Of a stretch of 64,000 nt of DNA, positions 1-12,594 are shown in pieces; the stretch's first letter is position 1, and every line of letters starts with the position of its first letter. This DNA is from Cordia subcordata. Taxonomy: Eukaryota; Streptophyta; Magnoliopsida; Boraginales; Cordiaceae. Under the pieces are notes generated by a model. That model saw only the letters and a list, made by a program, of their open reading frames with translations. It made no database searches and had not been told where the DNA came from. The stretch lies in assembly GCA_028554755.1 (NCBI GenBank), contig JAPTOF010000001.1, positions 2,926,501-2,990,500 of the forward strand, written 5' to 3'. The position numbers and the translations under genes were made by a program.

Positions 1-744
1 AACTTCATACCTTACACATCACACATCTATAACGTATTTGCTATATATATCCGTACACCAACTCACAAACAATTGATACTGTGCACATGCTGTCACACTG
101 CCACCTAATACGACAACACCCACAGAATGCCAAACACAAAAATATGCAGATGTGCACATACACCCTCGGAGACATCATAGAAGAATCATACGATGATTAT
201 TTAAGAGGATTTATGGTTTGAGAAGCATCATAGTGGACTTCATATATCGTAATTGAAATGGGTTTTGCTTTTCACTTTCTTTAGCCTTTTTCTCTTTTTC
301 AGTGTTTATAAAAAATTGGTGTCAAATATTAAAATATCTGGTATAATGGGAAGAAATTGAAACTGAAAAAGGTGCTAAAAAAATTAAAACTATCGTCTAT
401 GATTAAGATATCTTAATTATGTAAACGCTATACAAGGTTGCTTTGGTGTTTATTTTTGTGCTAAGGAAAGAATGTGTTATACTTTTCGAACTTCTAGTAA
501 ATTTATGACATAGAAGAAGAAAATGAAAAGAAAAGGTTGAGAAGACAATCTTATTCTTATAGCTTAGCAGAATCTTAACAATGTTAAATTTTGTAAGGGA
601 AGGTGGGTAACAACAACAAGACTTCGAGGGAGACGTTGGGTTTTAGCCATAAACTCATGGGGGAAAATGACTTTATCACTAAAAACAAAATATAGAAGCA
701 ACAGCGAAGTTAGAAGAAATATAACTCATTTGAACTGACACTAT
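1..744. other. AT-rich sequence, no gene seen
   Basis: I see no supported coding region, RNA gene or bounded repeat here. I searched the minus strand specifically for a second RWP-RK exon that could complete the fragment starting at 1074. I found neither an Arg-Trp-Pro-type codon run nor a convincing continuation. Confidence 0.5.
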
Positions 745-1074
745 CTAAATACCTCCAAGGATTGAGGCAACTTCATCCAATGGTTTCCCAAAATATTGGG
801 AGAGATCTTCCTTGCGCAGCCTCAATCTGGTCCCTTTGCGTTTTACTTTGGTTTGGATTTCTGGGGTGAGTGATTCACATGCATGGGTAACATGGTCACC
901 TTGCTCTGTATGTTGATCAACATCTTCATGCTGCATGGAATGTTCATGAAATTCATCAAATGGTGGGAAGAGATCATCAAAGTTGAATTCCGTGAGATCC
1001 TCGAAGTTGAATTCCACGAATGAAGCAACTAAGGAGTTTTTCGAATGTATGGAGGGAGGGTGTGATTTTTGCAT
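745..1074 (-). pseudogene. Truncated RWP-RK domain (RKD/NLP-like) fragment
   Basis: This is a 109-codon reading frame beginning ATG at 1074. The N-terminal half is acidic and Phe/Asp-rich, with an EFNFEDL / EFNFDDLF duplication near residues 22-36. From about residue 79 a basic stretch (KRKGTRLRLRKEDLSQYF, then KPLDEVASILGG) matches the first helices of RWP-RK DNA-binding domains of plant RKD/NIN-like transcription factors. The frame ends before the ...LKKxCRxxGIxRWPxRK half that gives the family its name. A possible donor (GGAG|GTATTT) lies at the end, so an intron is conceivable, but I found no second exon in the 744 bases left in the window. It is either the first exon of a gene running past the window edge or a truncated copy. 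The domain call is from remembered consensus. Confidence 0.5.
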
Positions 1075-1479
1075 TTAATTAATGAAGAACAAAGTTCAAA
1101 TGGATTGTTGTAAAGTACTATGAACAACAAGAATTCTTATAAATATCATGAATAACCAAAATTAGTAATAGGTCCTTTTAAGACTTCTCCCGAGTTTTTC
1201 CCCCCCCCAGGCGGTCCTCCTTATTCTTCACCGAATACAAACATATGGTTAGTTACATGGACAAACCAGAGTTATGCTGAGGTAAGGTAAAAAAAGACGT
1301 GTGAGGTGAGGTAAATATATATATATGTCAAAGCTCACATAATTTTTCCTTGACTTCTTTTGTGTGTGTTTATATTTATCCTCTTTAGAAGGAAGGAAAT
1401 CATAACAAATTTTTATAAATATTATTTTTGATATAAAAGACAATGTGTATTTAAATTTTATTATTTGTCGCACATATCT
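1075..1479. other. Spacer with poly-C tract, no gene seen
   Basis: This AT-rich spacer lies upstream of the RWP-RK fragment. It includes a C-run near 1200-1208 and a short (TA)n near 1315-1325. I see no coding potential. Confidence 0.4.
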
Positions 1480-2358
1480 ATCAATAGCCTAATTTCATTT
1501 AGTGACCAAATAATTTTGCTAAACTAATATCTAAAACTTCGATCACTAAATATATCAATAACTTGTAAACCAATCTCATTCATTGGCCGAGATCATTCAG
1601 TGACTAATATTTCAATCGATGATCAAAATTTACAATAATTAATTGAGATATTAGTGACTTATTTATTTCGGTTACTAGTTAAGTTAACTAGTGACCGAAA
1701 TTCGGTGAGTAAAGGGTCATTGAATATATATCAATCAGTGTCTGAATTTTAGATACTGAATTAATAACCGAAATGACCGGTATATCACTGAAAGAGGTGA
1801 TAAATAATTGCCTTAAACTAATTAGTGCCCGAAAATTTAGTCACTATTATTGATTGGTTACTACTTTGTGAATGATAATCAATGTTTAAACAGTTAAAAT
1901 TGGTGATTATTGAATTATAAAGATGTTGTAATCGAAATTCCAGTCACTTTCTTTCTGATAGACTTAAAAATGAGACACTAATAAAATTATACACGCGGTA
2001 TTTTTGACCGACAAAACCGGTCACAAGTTAGTCACAACTTTATTTTGATGATTGATTTTTCAAAAAAAGAAAAGACATGCGTTTTTTCTTCTTCTCTTTT
2101 TTTTTTTTTTAATTTTTGCGAGATAAGCGAAAGGGTTATGCACAAGGTCAAATATATCAACATTCAGCAAGTTACTTAAATAATTATTCCGTGTGCGAAA
2201 AATAACGATATTTAAATACTCTTTACCTTCTAAATTAAAAATAATTACAAAATTTTGTTCTTTTGTCAGAGCCCTAATTTTGTGCATCCTATGGTTTCTT
2301 TTCTTTCAAAGATGAAATATATAACCACACAAAAAAGTTACCAAAATCATCTACAAGA
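1480..2358. mobile_element. CACTA-like transposon end with subterminal repeats (tentative)
   Basis: The stretch contains many short direct and inverted variants of a motif like AGTGACCGAAAT / CGGTCACTA, for example near 1499, 1556, 1600, 1649, 1691, 1795, 1846 and 2007-2035. At 2350-2360 it reads TCTACAAGAAAAA, close to the CACTACAAGAAAA terminus typical of plant CACTA elements. Dense subterminal repeats of this kind are a known CACTA feature. I see no transposase gene and no matching second terminus, so this would be a fragment or a non-autonomous end. Confidence 0.35.
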
Positions 2359-3510
2359 AAAAAATTATTAGAATTGATGGATGAACCACTTAAAAATATC
2401 ATTCTAAGAGGTCACTTTAGTATGCCCCTTTGACCGTCTTTCACCCTTTAATCTGCGTAGAAATATCATCTGTAGAAGAAGTTCATCACAAACGGTTACC
2501 ATAAGAAAAATCCATTATTGGAAAGAACAGCCCCATAGCTTGTTGATGCCACGCTTGTTCTCTTGGCAGCGTGGTTATTTGACGTGGCAGAGGAAAGAAT
2601 ATTGAACTTTCATATGTAACTTTTCTTTACCTGATTTGTGAGAAGTGGAGAAGGAAAAAAATATATAAAAGTTAAAAATGTCATGGATATAGATATATTA
2701 TTTAGCTAAATTTGATGTTATGAGTATGTTTCAAGAATATTAGTTGCAAAAAGTTCAAGGTTCATACCATAGAGAAACTATGATATTTTAAGAGTTTGTA
2801 ACAGGTATGTCACGAGAATACAACATAGGCAGTAACATTTGAGAACTGGTTAGTGGGTAACAACTTTTGTGTACGTAAATAATAGACAGATGTTTTAATA
2901 TTTATTTTTATATTTGTGTAACTTACTTTCACTTTATTAATTATAATAATGCACGTAACTAAAAAAATTAAAGAATTGAATGAGTTGAGGTGTGCTACAT
3001 GACAATCCAGTTAGTCTGTACTATGTTTATGCCTTGTATGATTTCATTCGGTTAAAAGACCAATAAAAATTATTGGAAAATAATATAATAATGTATTGAA
3101 AATATATTGGTTTTTAATATAAATATTCATAGATCAGTTAGTGATTTACTGTTTAGTTTGAATCAACCATCCAGTTGTAAAAGTACCCATTAAAAATAAA
3201 AGTAACAGTAGAATTATTTTATATAAAATAATAATGAGATTTTTTCTAATGACACAATTCGTCATGCAAATGATTATTATATAATAATATATAATAACAA
3301 AAAAAGAAAAACATGTTACAATATTGGTATATATATCAATTGGCAGGACACGAAAGTTCAAATTTTAAATTTAAGAAACAAGCCATGTAAAGCAAGAAAA
3401 TGTTTGCTTCCCAAACAAATGCGGCCCATCAAATAAACTTCACAATCAACGGTTTATTGAAATTGCTCCCATTAATTTATTCAGGCTGAAGGCCATGGAG
3501 TAGTACTTGG
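2359..3510. other. AT-rich intergenic sequence, no gene seen
   Basis: I see no supported gene. The sequence is rich in A/T runs, and stop codons are frequent in all frames. Confidence 0.4.
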
Positions 3511-4290
3511 TCAACAAGCAAACCCATAGACGTGGATCCATTGGGTACTGTTTTGGTAAAAAGCAAATTCACCTAGTGTCATTGTTAGCGTAACCTAATT
3601 TAGATTAAGAAAAGGTTGCCTAAATTTAATTTAGAAAATTTGATTCCATTATTATGTATTTATTGAGATTACGTGATCTGATTGATGATTTAAAGCCTAT
3701 AAATAGGAATTTTATGTAAAAAGGTAAGAAACACAATTCATGTAAACCTATAAATAGAAGCCCATAAATAGCTAGCCAATCCCATGCATTAGGGGATTGT
3801 AATCAGAAATTGAGAAAATGAAGAGATTTGCAAATCGATGGATCAAATTGCACAACTCCTACGTTTAATAACTAATGAGAAAGATGCACGCTATAAATAT
3901 TAGTAACTAATGAAAAGGATGCATACTGTGAGGGCAAAACATCATGGAGGAGTGTAATGGGGATCAATTTTTCAAAATTTTTGTACTATTTAACCTAACG
4001 TTTAGTTAACAAATATAATTAGCATTTATTCAGAAAAAAAAAATATTCATATATAAATTTGTACAATTGGTATTAGTCTATTTATGGGTCGATTCCATCG
4101 GGTACTTGCCTAGTAAACAAGTAAGACCATAGAGTGTCATAATTATATTATTAGGGTTATCTAATATAAATTAGGGAAGATTGCCAAAGATTTAATTTGG
4201 AAAATCTAATCCCATTACTATGTATTTATTGAGTTTACCTAATTTGATTAGTCTTAAACCTATAAATAAGAGAGTTATGTTCGTTCTAGA
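3511..4290 (+). repeat. Diverged promoter-like direct repeat, two blocks
   Basis: Two blocks, about 3511-3727 and 4087-4283, share a run of similar landmarks in the same order. These are a (G)GGTAC segment, GTGTCAT, TTAGATT/TAAATTAG, a GATTGCC/GGTTGCC segment, AAATCTAATCCCATTA-like sequence, TATGTATTTATTGAG and finally CCTATAAATA. The second block supplies the TATA box of the PB1 gene. The pattern (TATAAATA followed by a short leader) also resembles plant copia LTRs, so both blocks may be old solo LTR pieces. I could not define LTR ends or a target duplication. Confidence 0.45.
4261..4268 (+). promoter_or_regulatory. TATA box of the PB1 gene
   Basis: TATAAATA lies 87 bases upstream of the ATG at 4348, a normal plant distance allowing a leader of roughly 50 bases. 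Confidence 0.6.
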
Positions 4291-4347
4291 CGAAGTTGAA
4301 AGAAAACAAACAAGGGTAATAGTAGGGAGAAGAACAAGTGTAATAGC

Positions 4348-4665
4348 ATGGCGGCTGGTGGTAACGTGGTTATAAAGGTGAAATGTGATGATGGTTGTTT
4401 TTTAAAGTTTGAGCTGAGTCGCAGAGCGGAGCTGGCTGAACTTCAGGAAGAAGTGTTGAAACGACTTGTAGTAAGGCCGAAAACCAACATTGTGAGCTTT
4501 ACGCTGTCGTACCTTGATCAAGACGGTGTTTCACATACCATCACCTCTAATGCAGACTTGCGGAATTGTATCGAGTGTTACACAACTTCTGGTGCTGGGG
4601 CTTCTTCAAGTTCTGGTAGCACTACAGTTAGGATGAGAGTGCAGTATAAATCAGCTAGTTCTTAA
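4348..4665 (+). CDS. Small stand-alone PB1-domain protein
   Basis: This single-exon gene encodes 105 residues that form little more than one PB1 domain. PB1 domains mediate head-to-tail protein pairing. The basic face is present in the first strand (VVIKVKC, Lys10/Lys12). The acidic OPCA-type loop is also present (SYLDQDG at 54-60, then NADL at 68-71), so it could bind through both faces. The final strand (SSGSTTVRMRV, about 88-98) is like the C-terminal PB1 of NIN-like proteins. No DNA-binding or kinase region is attached. The start is the first ATG after a good TATA box, and an AATAAA signal lies about 100 bases past the stop. It may act as a small interfering partner of larger PB1 proteins, but that is inference. 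It could also be a captured domain fragment. Confidence 0.65.
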   Translation: MAAGGNVVIKVKCDDGCFLKFELSRRAELAELQEEVLKRLVVRPKTNIVSFTLSYLDQDGVSHTITSNADLRNCIECYTTSGAGASSSSGSTTVRMRVQYKSASS

Positions 4666-4760
4666 ATTTCAAGTTCTAATTAGGATGAGAATGCAGTATT
4701 AGTTAGTTCTTAAATTTCAGTTATTCAATTACTACCTACTACTTACCTTGTTTTCAACTC

Positions 4761-4766
4761 AATAAA
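4761..4766 (+). terminator. Polyadenylation signal of the PB1 gene
   Basis: AATAAA lies 96 bases past the stop codon, followed by a T-rich region near 4780-4800. Confidence 0.5.
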
Positions 4767-4799
4767 ATACGTTCTCATCTTTTGCTTCTTTTTCTTTTT

Positions 4800-5430
4800 C
4801 TGATTGATGAGTCCAGGCAGTACATCAAGGGAAAAAATATATATATTTAATTAATGATCAAGATATTTTTTGTGATTCCAGCTCCCTAAAAGCCGTGGAT
4901 TCTACGACTAATTATATTTCAATGCGTTTCTCTTTTTTTTTTTTTTTTTTTGGTCGGTATTTTAGTATAAAAATTGTACTCTACGTCAAAATTATAAATA
5001 CGCAAAAGTACCAAAAATTTCGAAGTCAAAGCTTTTAGTTATGGCTGCACCGGGAAAAGGTCCAAACAAATCGATGATGGCATGAGGAATCCAAACGGGC
5101 CAACATCATTCTCGACTTTGCAGACAACCATACTAGGTGGTAATTCTTCATAACACCCCTTATTATGTGCTTGATATTGGAACCTAGACCACTGCAAAAT
5201 CGACTTTCTTTAACATCCTTCTTTTTTTTCCCTTTAAATGAAAAAAAAAAAAAAAAAACTCGGAAAAGACATAATGCCCAGACCAACATGTTTTTGGCCC
5301 GAACATTTATTCACTAATTTGGGAGGTACGAACCTCAGAACCTGAGTATCCAAAAAAATCAATCCTAATTATTGTAAATTAAGCCCCCTCAATCCTTATA
5401 AATACAAGGGAATAGCCCTTGGAGGCATCA
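4800..5430. other. Spacer with poly-T and poly-A tracts
   Basis: Contains T-runs near 4932-4950 and A-runs near 5240-5258. I see no gene. Confidence 0.4.
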
Positions 5431-5439
5431 AAGTGTGTT

Positions 5440-6190
5440 AGCATATGGTGGTTGGGTTGAAGAAGAGCTGCAGTAGCTTTGATGGAAGATGGAAGGGACA
5501 CAAGTGATGCAGCATTTTACGTGGTAGATGCTGGGGAGGGCATTTGCATTACAGAGTGCATGCTTCTGTGCAGATATCACCCAGTTCTGCAAAAAAAAAA
5601 AAAAAAAACTGAGTACCACCTGGTACATTATGCACGCATGTTTGGGTTAACCAAATGAATAAACCATTTGTTGTTTGAGTGACCTGAACACCAATGAAAA
5701 AAAATGCAAAGCTCCCATGTCCTTGAGAGAAAAACGCCAGCCAAACTCCTTGCATAATCTGCTGAACACTATTTGCATTGCTCCCCGTGACTATTATATG
5801 TCTTCAACATAAACAAGGACGTAAACAATAAGCTTTCCTTGATTTAAGATGAATAATGAAGTATCACATTTTGAAATTGAAAAGCTGTTTGACCGCAGCA
5901 ACACTTTTAGTTACTCATTGTACCATACTCGCGGAGCTTGTTGAATACCATAGATTGCTTCTCCAAATGCTTCCAACTGGGTCTTTGATTGAAGAAAAAA
6001 TTGTTGTTGAAAGAGGAATAATTTAAGGATCGATTTATTAGCTTGTAAAAGCTTAATGGCCTTGATACCACAAAGAAACAAATGGCTGCAAATTATTTCG
6101 TATATTGTACTTTGAGCATTGAGAAGTATACCAGTTATATCGTCGTATATCACATGTATCTCAACACTATTAAGGCTCCTATACAAAGTT
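5440..6190 (-). mobile_element. Decayed Ty1/copia reverse transcriptase fragment
   Basis: Read on the minus strand, the frame ending near 5911 contains GEAIYGIQQAPRVWYNE, a clear relative of the copia RT motif YGLKQAPRxWY. Further along the same strand (about 5820-5770) lies VYVED followed, after a frame change, by IIVTGSN, the decayed YVDD catalytic region. Near 5690-5640 comes FIGVQVTQTTNGLFIWLTQ, matching the copia FLGIQV...GLFLSQ block. The blocks are in the order expected of copia RT. Frameshifts, stops and A-runs show the copy is dead. No LTRs were found next to it. Confidence 0.65.
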
Positions 6191-8170
6191 AATCCTTGTC
6201 AAATACTCAGAGCGCCTTTTCAGCTGAGGAAGTTTCCTCTTTATCATCAATTACATATAACGCTCATTTTGGTTGCTAATTTTTCATTCATCAAAAGTTC
6301 TTTTTTTACTTTTAAATATACAACGCTCACCTACTGATGCGAGGAACACAACATTAACGATAGCGGCAACAGCATTTAAAATTTTATTTTTAAAATCTTC
6401 TCAGTAATATTAGGTTTAGATACGATCCTTACACATCCAAGCCGTAGGTGGACTTACCAAACCACTTTAAATTATTACGAGGATATATTTCTCTGACTCC
6501 TAGATTTGATTTTTTCCCCTATGTCTATTTTTGGAAAGTTCACTAATGCTGTTTATCTCCAACATGTTGTTCCTAAATTGATGATTGAAATGGCAACCAA
6601 AAAGAGTCGATGGCTAAGAGATAATAATGGTCTTCTATACACATCATAGCTATTAGGGGATTGTGAATATTACGTGCATGTGAATATAACAACATTATTT
6701 TTAAATTTGTGAAGAATTTAGCTCGAAGTTGCAAGTTATGTTGTCACTTTTCTTTTGAACTAATTACGTATATTATAAAGAGAATAATATTCTATGGAGT
6801 TGTGTCATTGCAGTTCTCATTATAAGGTTCGCATTTTTTTTTTTTAATTTTATAACATAGAGGGCAAAATCAAAGTACTAGTCAATAATCAATTTAAAAA
6901 ATGTCATACTCTTTCCATTTTTTCTGCAAAAGCAAGTATATCTCTATTGGTGCACAAACAAATTCTATAGTTTCTTATCATAACTTGAGTCCATCGTTAA
7001 TCAACTAATCATTATATTAATTTGTTTCACGATACCCCAAGCTCTCTTCCTCTTTGCAGTCCCTCCCAATAGTCATTTCCCCATGAATTTTCCGTGCAAT
7101 CTCCAAATTGAGCACAATACCTAATATGCTTTTTTTTTCTTTTTCTTTTTCTTTTTTAGCACCTGCTACATTTCCAAAAAATTAACCATTGCGCCATTTT
7201 CATATCCACCACATGGCCAATTGATAAAAATCAACCACCACTCAACGCTAGAGTGCTTTGTTCCATTTTTTTGTAATATATTTTTCTGGATCCTGATATT
7301 CTTGTCAGTGTGAGGAAAAGGTTTCATGATCCTGCTGCTCATTCATAGTGTTTTTTTTTTTTTTTGGGTCAAGCCCATTCCCAGTTTGTTGCTTTGTAAT
7401 GCTTTTTCTGTTAAGAGCCTCAGATTTTGCAGCATTTGTTGGGAAAGAACTCAATCAGCCGAAAAGGCGTACGGCCCACTAAAATGTGGAAGCAATGACA
7501 CCTTGTGGAGCTCGCATGTGGTTGTTTAAAATATTTTTATTGATCAAAATTGTCAATGATTTTAAATTTCTCTTGTGACACCATTCAAATTTTTTTTTTC
7601 TTTTCAGAAATTTAAGAGACATGTTATAACCACATACTATTTTTTGAAACTCAAAGAACTATGCGTTATCAACGTACTAAAATTGGTCTCTCTCCTCATT
7701 TTTTTATTTTTTTAATAAAATCATGTGCTCTATCTTCATTAATTTAATTGCTGCCTTTCGAACTTTACCAAAAAAAAAAAAATCTTATTGATTCTTAATG
7801 TCTCAAGAACTTGTTATATCATTTTTAAATTCCAAAATACGTCGTGAGAGTATTATGTTAACGCTTATATAACAATCCTTATTTTGGTATTATTTTTCAC
7901 ATTTAATTTATTATTCATTATCTATTTTATTTTTATTATTAATATATATTAGTATTTCTAGAAGATTTATTGTTGATCAATTATTACTTAGAATAATATT
8001 AATTTGTGAATTTCAAAATAGCTGACTTTTTCGTTTGGTGTTTTCCTTGTAAGATGTATATGTGAGCTTTTTTGCTAATAAAATTCTTCGTTAATTAGCC
8101 CCCCAGAAAAAAACAATTCATAAGTAGATGTTAGTCTCTAATTAGAAGTAAATGGAGTCAATAAAAAATT
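6191..8170. other. Long AT-rich spacer, no gene seen
   Basis: I see no gene in this stretch. It has long T/A homopolymers (near 6833-6846, 7130-7160, 7350-7366 and 7770-7783). The region nearest 8170 may hold the 3' end of the downstream minus-strand TPR gene. Confidence 0.4.
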
Positions 8171-8638
8171 CAATGTTTATTATTAAAATAATTTAATTCG
8201 CACAAAACACAAAATAAAAAGCAATAGTTTTATAGTGAACATTACAAAAGAATCTGTAACTCACTTCGCTTGTGTGCTTTTCTTTCCTGAAGGATGCAGC
8301 ATATTACAGGTAGGGAAATTCACGGAATAACGAGAATTTGATAAATTATACGGCTTCCTGTTTCTGAAGTGCAATATCAACCGATACAAAGACCAATTCT
8401 AACCAATTCATGAATGAAAGTGAAAAAAAAAAAGGATTAATAAAAGTCGAAATTAATTTCCAACACATATTTAATAACCAATAAGACAATCAAATGGAAA
8501 TAACCAATCACAACTCAAAGGCCCAAAGAGACACGAAAACCTCGCCAGATTACAAATTAGCCCTATACATGATCTTCTTCTATCTTACAAGACAAAGCGT
8601 TTGTGGAGAATTAGATGAAACAAGAAGAGAATTAAATT

Positions 8639-11600
8639 TCAACTTCTAAAACCAAAAGCAGACCACTTCTTTGACGTCTCTTTCTTTGTCCTCTTAGAAT
8701 TTGGATCAATGAGGTTCTCAAGTGATTTAGCTTTCTTATTTCGCGACTTGCCAGCTGCTTTCAGAAGTTCCGCCAGCCTGTTCTTCTCGTCATCAAAGTC
8801 CGGATTTGCTGTACCAAGCTTCTCTTCTCTCAATTTTAGTACATACTCGAGAATCTCAATGGCATCCTCTAGCCTGAAAGTTTCAGAAGATAATGATTGA
8901 AGAACAGACTATCAAAAGAAAAAGAAATGCTGCAGTAACTACTGAAGCAAAAATATTGTTCCAATACTAAAAAGCATCAGGCAAAAGCATTCACAATTAC
9001 AGGCTAAGAAAAAGACCATATGAAATAAATTAGATCGTGATTTTACCTTCCCATGGCATCATAAGTTGCTGCGAGATTGCTATATACACCAATGGTGTCT
9101 TGATGATGTGGTCCACACTCCTGTTCTAGTATTGCTCTTGCTTCTTCAAACAACTCAGCAGCCTCGTCTATTTTGAACAACTGCACGCAAGCCAACCCCA
9201 TTTGGTTCAATAGAACTCCAAAGAAGGCTGATTTCCTTTCAGCACTGGCCCTTAGTTTCTGTATTGCGCTCTCAAAAGCGCTACATGCCTCTTCATACCT
9301 CTCAACCATGTAAAACATCACACCTGTCCGTGCTTCAATTCCAGCAATCGTGCTCTGTTGGCCTGGTTTATCCTCCAATAGTTTTAGAGCCTTCTGCAAG
9401 AGTTTCAGTGCCTCCTCAGGTTCATTGAATAATTCATAAATGGCTGATATCTCTGTCAATCCACTTGCTATCTCTTCTGGAGTGGTTCCAGGCACAGGTT
9501 TTCCGTATATTCTCAGGGCATTTTCACAATAAGACCTAGACTCTCTCAGTTTTCCTGTCTTGTAGTATAGGTCCGCAAGCCGTACAAAAACGGAGGCAAC
9601 TGCAGGATGATTATCACCTTTTGATGATTTGAAGACCGTGAGTGCCTTCTGATAGGAGAATACAGCCTCATCAAAGCGAGATAGTGCCATATATATGTTT
9701 CCTATGCTAACATCAACAGCTGCAACTTCATTATCTTGTTGATTGGCGATCATTGCCATACTGGCCAGCACAAGGTGTTCAAGAGCTGATTCATAATCTC
9801 CTTTGGCTTCACATATGAGAGCCATCAAACGGCGGTCAGCCGCTTCTTCAAGGGAAGCTGGAGGACTGTGAACACGGTGGATTTCAAGGGTTCTCTTGCA
9901 CAAATTCTCAGCTTCATCAAATTGCATTGCTTGAACATGGGCCTCAGCTAAGTACCTGCCATTTCAATTGCCAATGAAGTACAGCTAAAGCAACACTGGA
10001 GGCAGTTAAAAGTCTATGATCAAGAACCATGGTGAAATCCATTCTGTTTCTCTTCATCTCCATCCAAGAAAAATTGCACAGATAAATATTCACATGTTTC
10101 TACATCCTGCAACTTGCGTATATGAATAAGCATCTAAAGCACCATGTCTGCCTATGATTTTATTCATTATTAATAACTAAATTTAGATTGGATGAAGTCT
10201 TTCTTTTGAGTATTAAAACTATCAGAGGTGTTTTTAATATAGCACACACCTCGAATATGCCCCTACAAGTAGTAAAAAATAAAGAACCATTGCTAACCCC
10301 TACGGCAGAGGTCTCAAGTGATCATCTTGCTCTTTTACTTATAGTATGTTAGAGGATAAATCATAGCTCTTTCGTCTTGTATGAGTAATGAAGGTTGGTC
10401 TATTTTCCCTCAATTGATAGCATGTGGGGGCCTGAATTCTCTATGCACTCAGCCCTCCTGACAGCAATATTTTTAAATCTGATAGACAGTGATTGATCTA
10501 AAACTTTAACAACCCACACACACGAGACATTGCACATGAAAAGTAAGAGAAGCTTCAATAATAGGATTCAAAGTATTTAAATGTGAAATTTTGTATTTTC
10601 TATTGTGCACGCTAAATTTGGAAGTAAGAAGATAAAGGCACCATTGGACACCAGTTGCTGCAAACTCTACCAAGTACAGAAGTTCTAGTGCCACCATTTT
10701 TCTAGGTATAGATTGTGATATGGAAATCCTTTGTCTTCTATCTTAAATTGAGGCAACGAATCTGGTATATCACTACCCAAAAGAATCAGTAAATATAAGT
10801 GTTTAATTACTTCTATTTATTTATTTATTTATTTTTGGCTTAGCAAGTTTGAGATTCTATTAGTTCCAACTACCAGTATCATACAAAGAAATTCACATAG
10901 TGTAGGAGAGTCTGGAGCTTACAAGAGAGTGAGGAGTCCATTTAAGCAGGTTTCTGTGAATGTCCCAGGCAAGACAGGTTTTACGATCTAAAGTTGTTCC
11001 TATATTTTCTGTTTGTATTGGTTTTTGTCAACACATCAAACTCTATACTCTTGAAAGATCTGTTTATATTCTTACATAATTGTAGTGAAATTTTATCCAT
11101 AATGTTGACCAAATTGATGTTTTTTATTCTTGACTGACTTCACCATGTATCATTTTCACAAGAAGCAGTTAACATCTATGATGTGTGGTCAGTGTGCTCC
11201 TAAACTTAGAATGAGGCCAAGGAAGCCAATTGAAATGCAATGAATTTGTTAAGGTACATTTAGTTAATCTACTTCATCAGTGCCCATACAAAATCTGAGC
11301 CAGTCATCAACATTCATATTAACAACTCATGCCACCCAAATTGGGCAAAGGACTATTCACATGACAAATCTCTCAACTGATGGCATCACTCGATGAATAG
11401 GCATAACTTGTTTCATCAAATATTGTTATCTGTTAGAACTGGAACCGGAAAAGATATAATTTCAATCCCTGAAATTCCAACCCGTTGGATGAGTAATTGA
11501 CTAACCACTCTCAAGTATGCACTTTCAAACACTGAACCGAATGAACAGCTTGTATATCCACAACATTGTTATAACATAAGAACAAACACATGTATGCCAA

Positions 11601-12594
11601 ATTGCCAACACACATACCCACATTACATATAAACAAATAGATAATATATACATACACACAACACGCACATACATATATAAGAGAAAGGATACGCAAGCGA
11701 AAAATAGTAAAAGCTGCAAACAAATACACACGCATGCAAAAGAAGATACAGATCAATTACATAAACAAATAAACGCAGATACATAGGAATCTGTATGAGA
11801 AATATATGTTCTTTGAAGCACGAAGTACAAAAAACGAATTAGTAATAGTTTTTCCCTGATATATTTGTGCCTATCTGTGTGCAGTTAAGCAAATATGTAA
11901 GAAAAAATTATGTATATTACCGGCAAGTTTCGGCAACTCGCGGATCGGTATCTCCTAACGCCTCGATTTGTATCTTCAAGCCTTCTTTGTAGCACTCAAT
12001 GGAGCGATCCAATTGTCCAAGCATCGAATGCGTATCGCCGAGTTGCATAAAACCGGAGAACGCCGCGAGCGCGTGATCGGCACCTCTAGAGACCTCAGGC
12101 ACCTTAATCGCCCTGTCCAGAACCGGAATCGCCTCCTCAAACCTTCCCAAACTGCAATAAATCGCCGCCACAACGTGCAAGCTCATCGCCAAATCCAAGC
12201 TCGGCTCCCCTTCCACAGCGCACTTCTCGAACGACTTCGCGGCCCGTAAAGCGTAGTCCAAAGCTTTGTTCGGGCCCTCTCCCGACGCGATCGTGTCGCG
12301 AGCGAGCTTTAGCAGAAACGGGCCTAGATCGGGGTTGTCAAGTGAGGCTTCATCAATGAAGTTCTTCTCCGGCGGCGATTTCTTCTTGCCGGAGCTCCGA
12401 TCGGGGGAAGGCTTGGCGCGTGAGGTGGACGGAGCAGGGGAAGCGGGCCTGCGTTGGACCGGAGAGTTGTTCTTCGGAATTGTGGTCTCCGATCGGTCCG
12501 CATTAGGCCGGATCTGGTTCGGGCCATCACCAGGAACCGTTATTCTCAACGGCGTAGCCTCCGGAGGCGTTTTTACTGAAACTAAACCTGGCAT
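8639..12594 (-). CDS. KLCR1: Kinesin light chain-related TPR protein, three exons
   Basis: The exons are 11921-12594, 9047-9955 and 8639-8873, joined by GT-AG introns (phases 2 and 2). They give a 605-residue protein, close to the roughly 609 of Arabidopsis KLCR1. The start MPGLVSVKTPPEA matches that family. An upstream in-frame ATG at 12666 would only add a hydrophobic, AT-coded leader and was rejected. After a Pro/Ser-rich N-terminus (to about residue 85) comes DNPDLGPFLLKLARD, then an array of TPR helices ending near residue 550, and a basic Lys-rich tail. KLCR/CMU proteins bind cortical microtubules and help steady cellulose synthase tracks during wall deposition; this role comes from Arabidopsis work. 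No lesions are seen. Confidence 0.93.
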
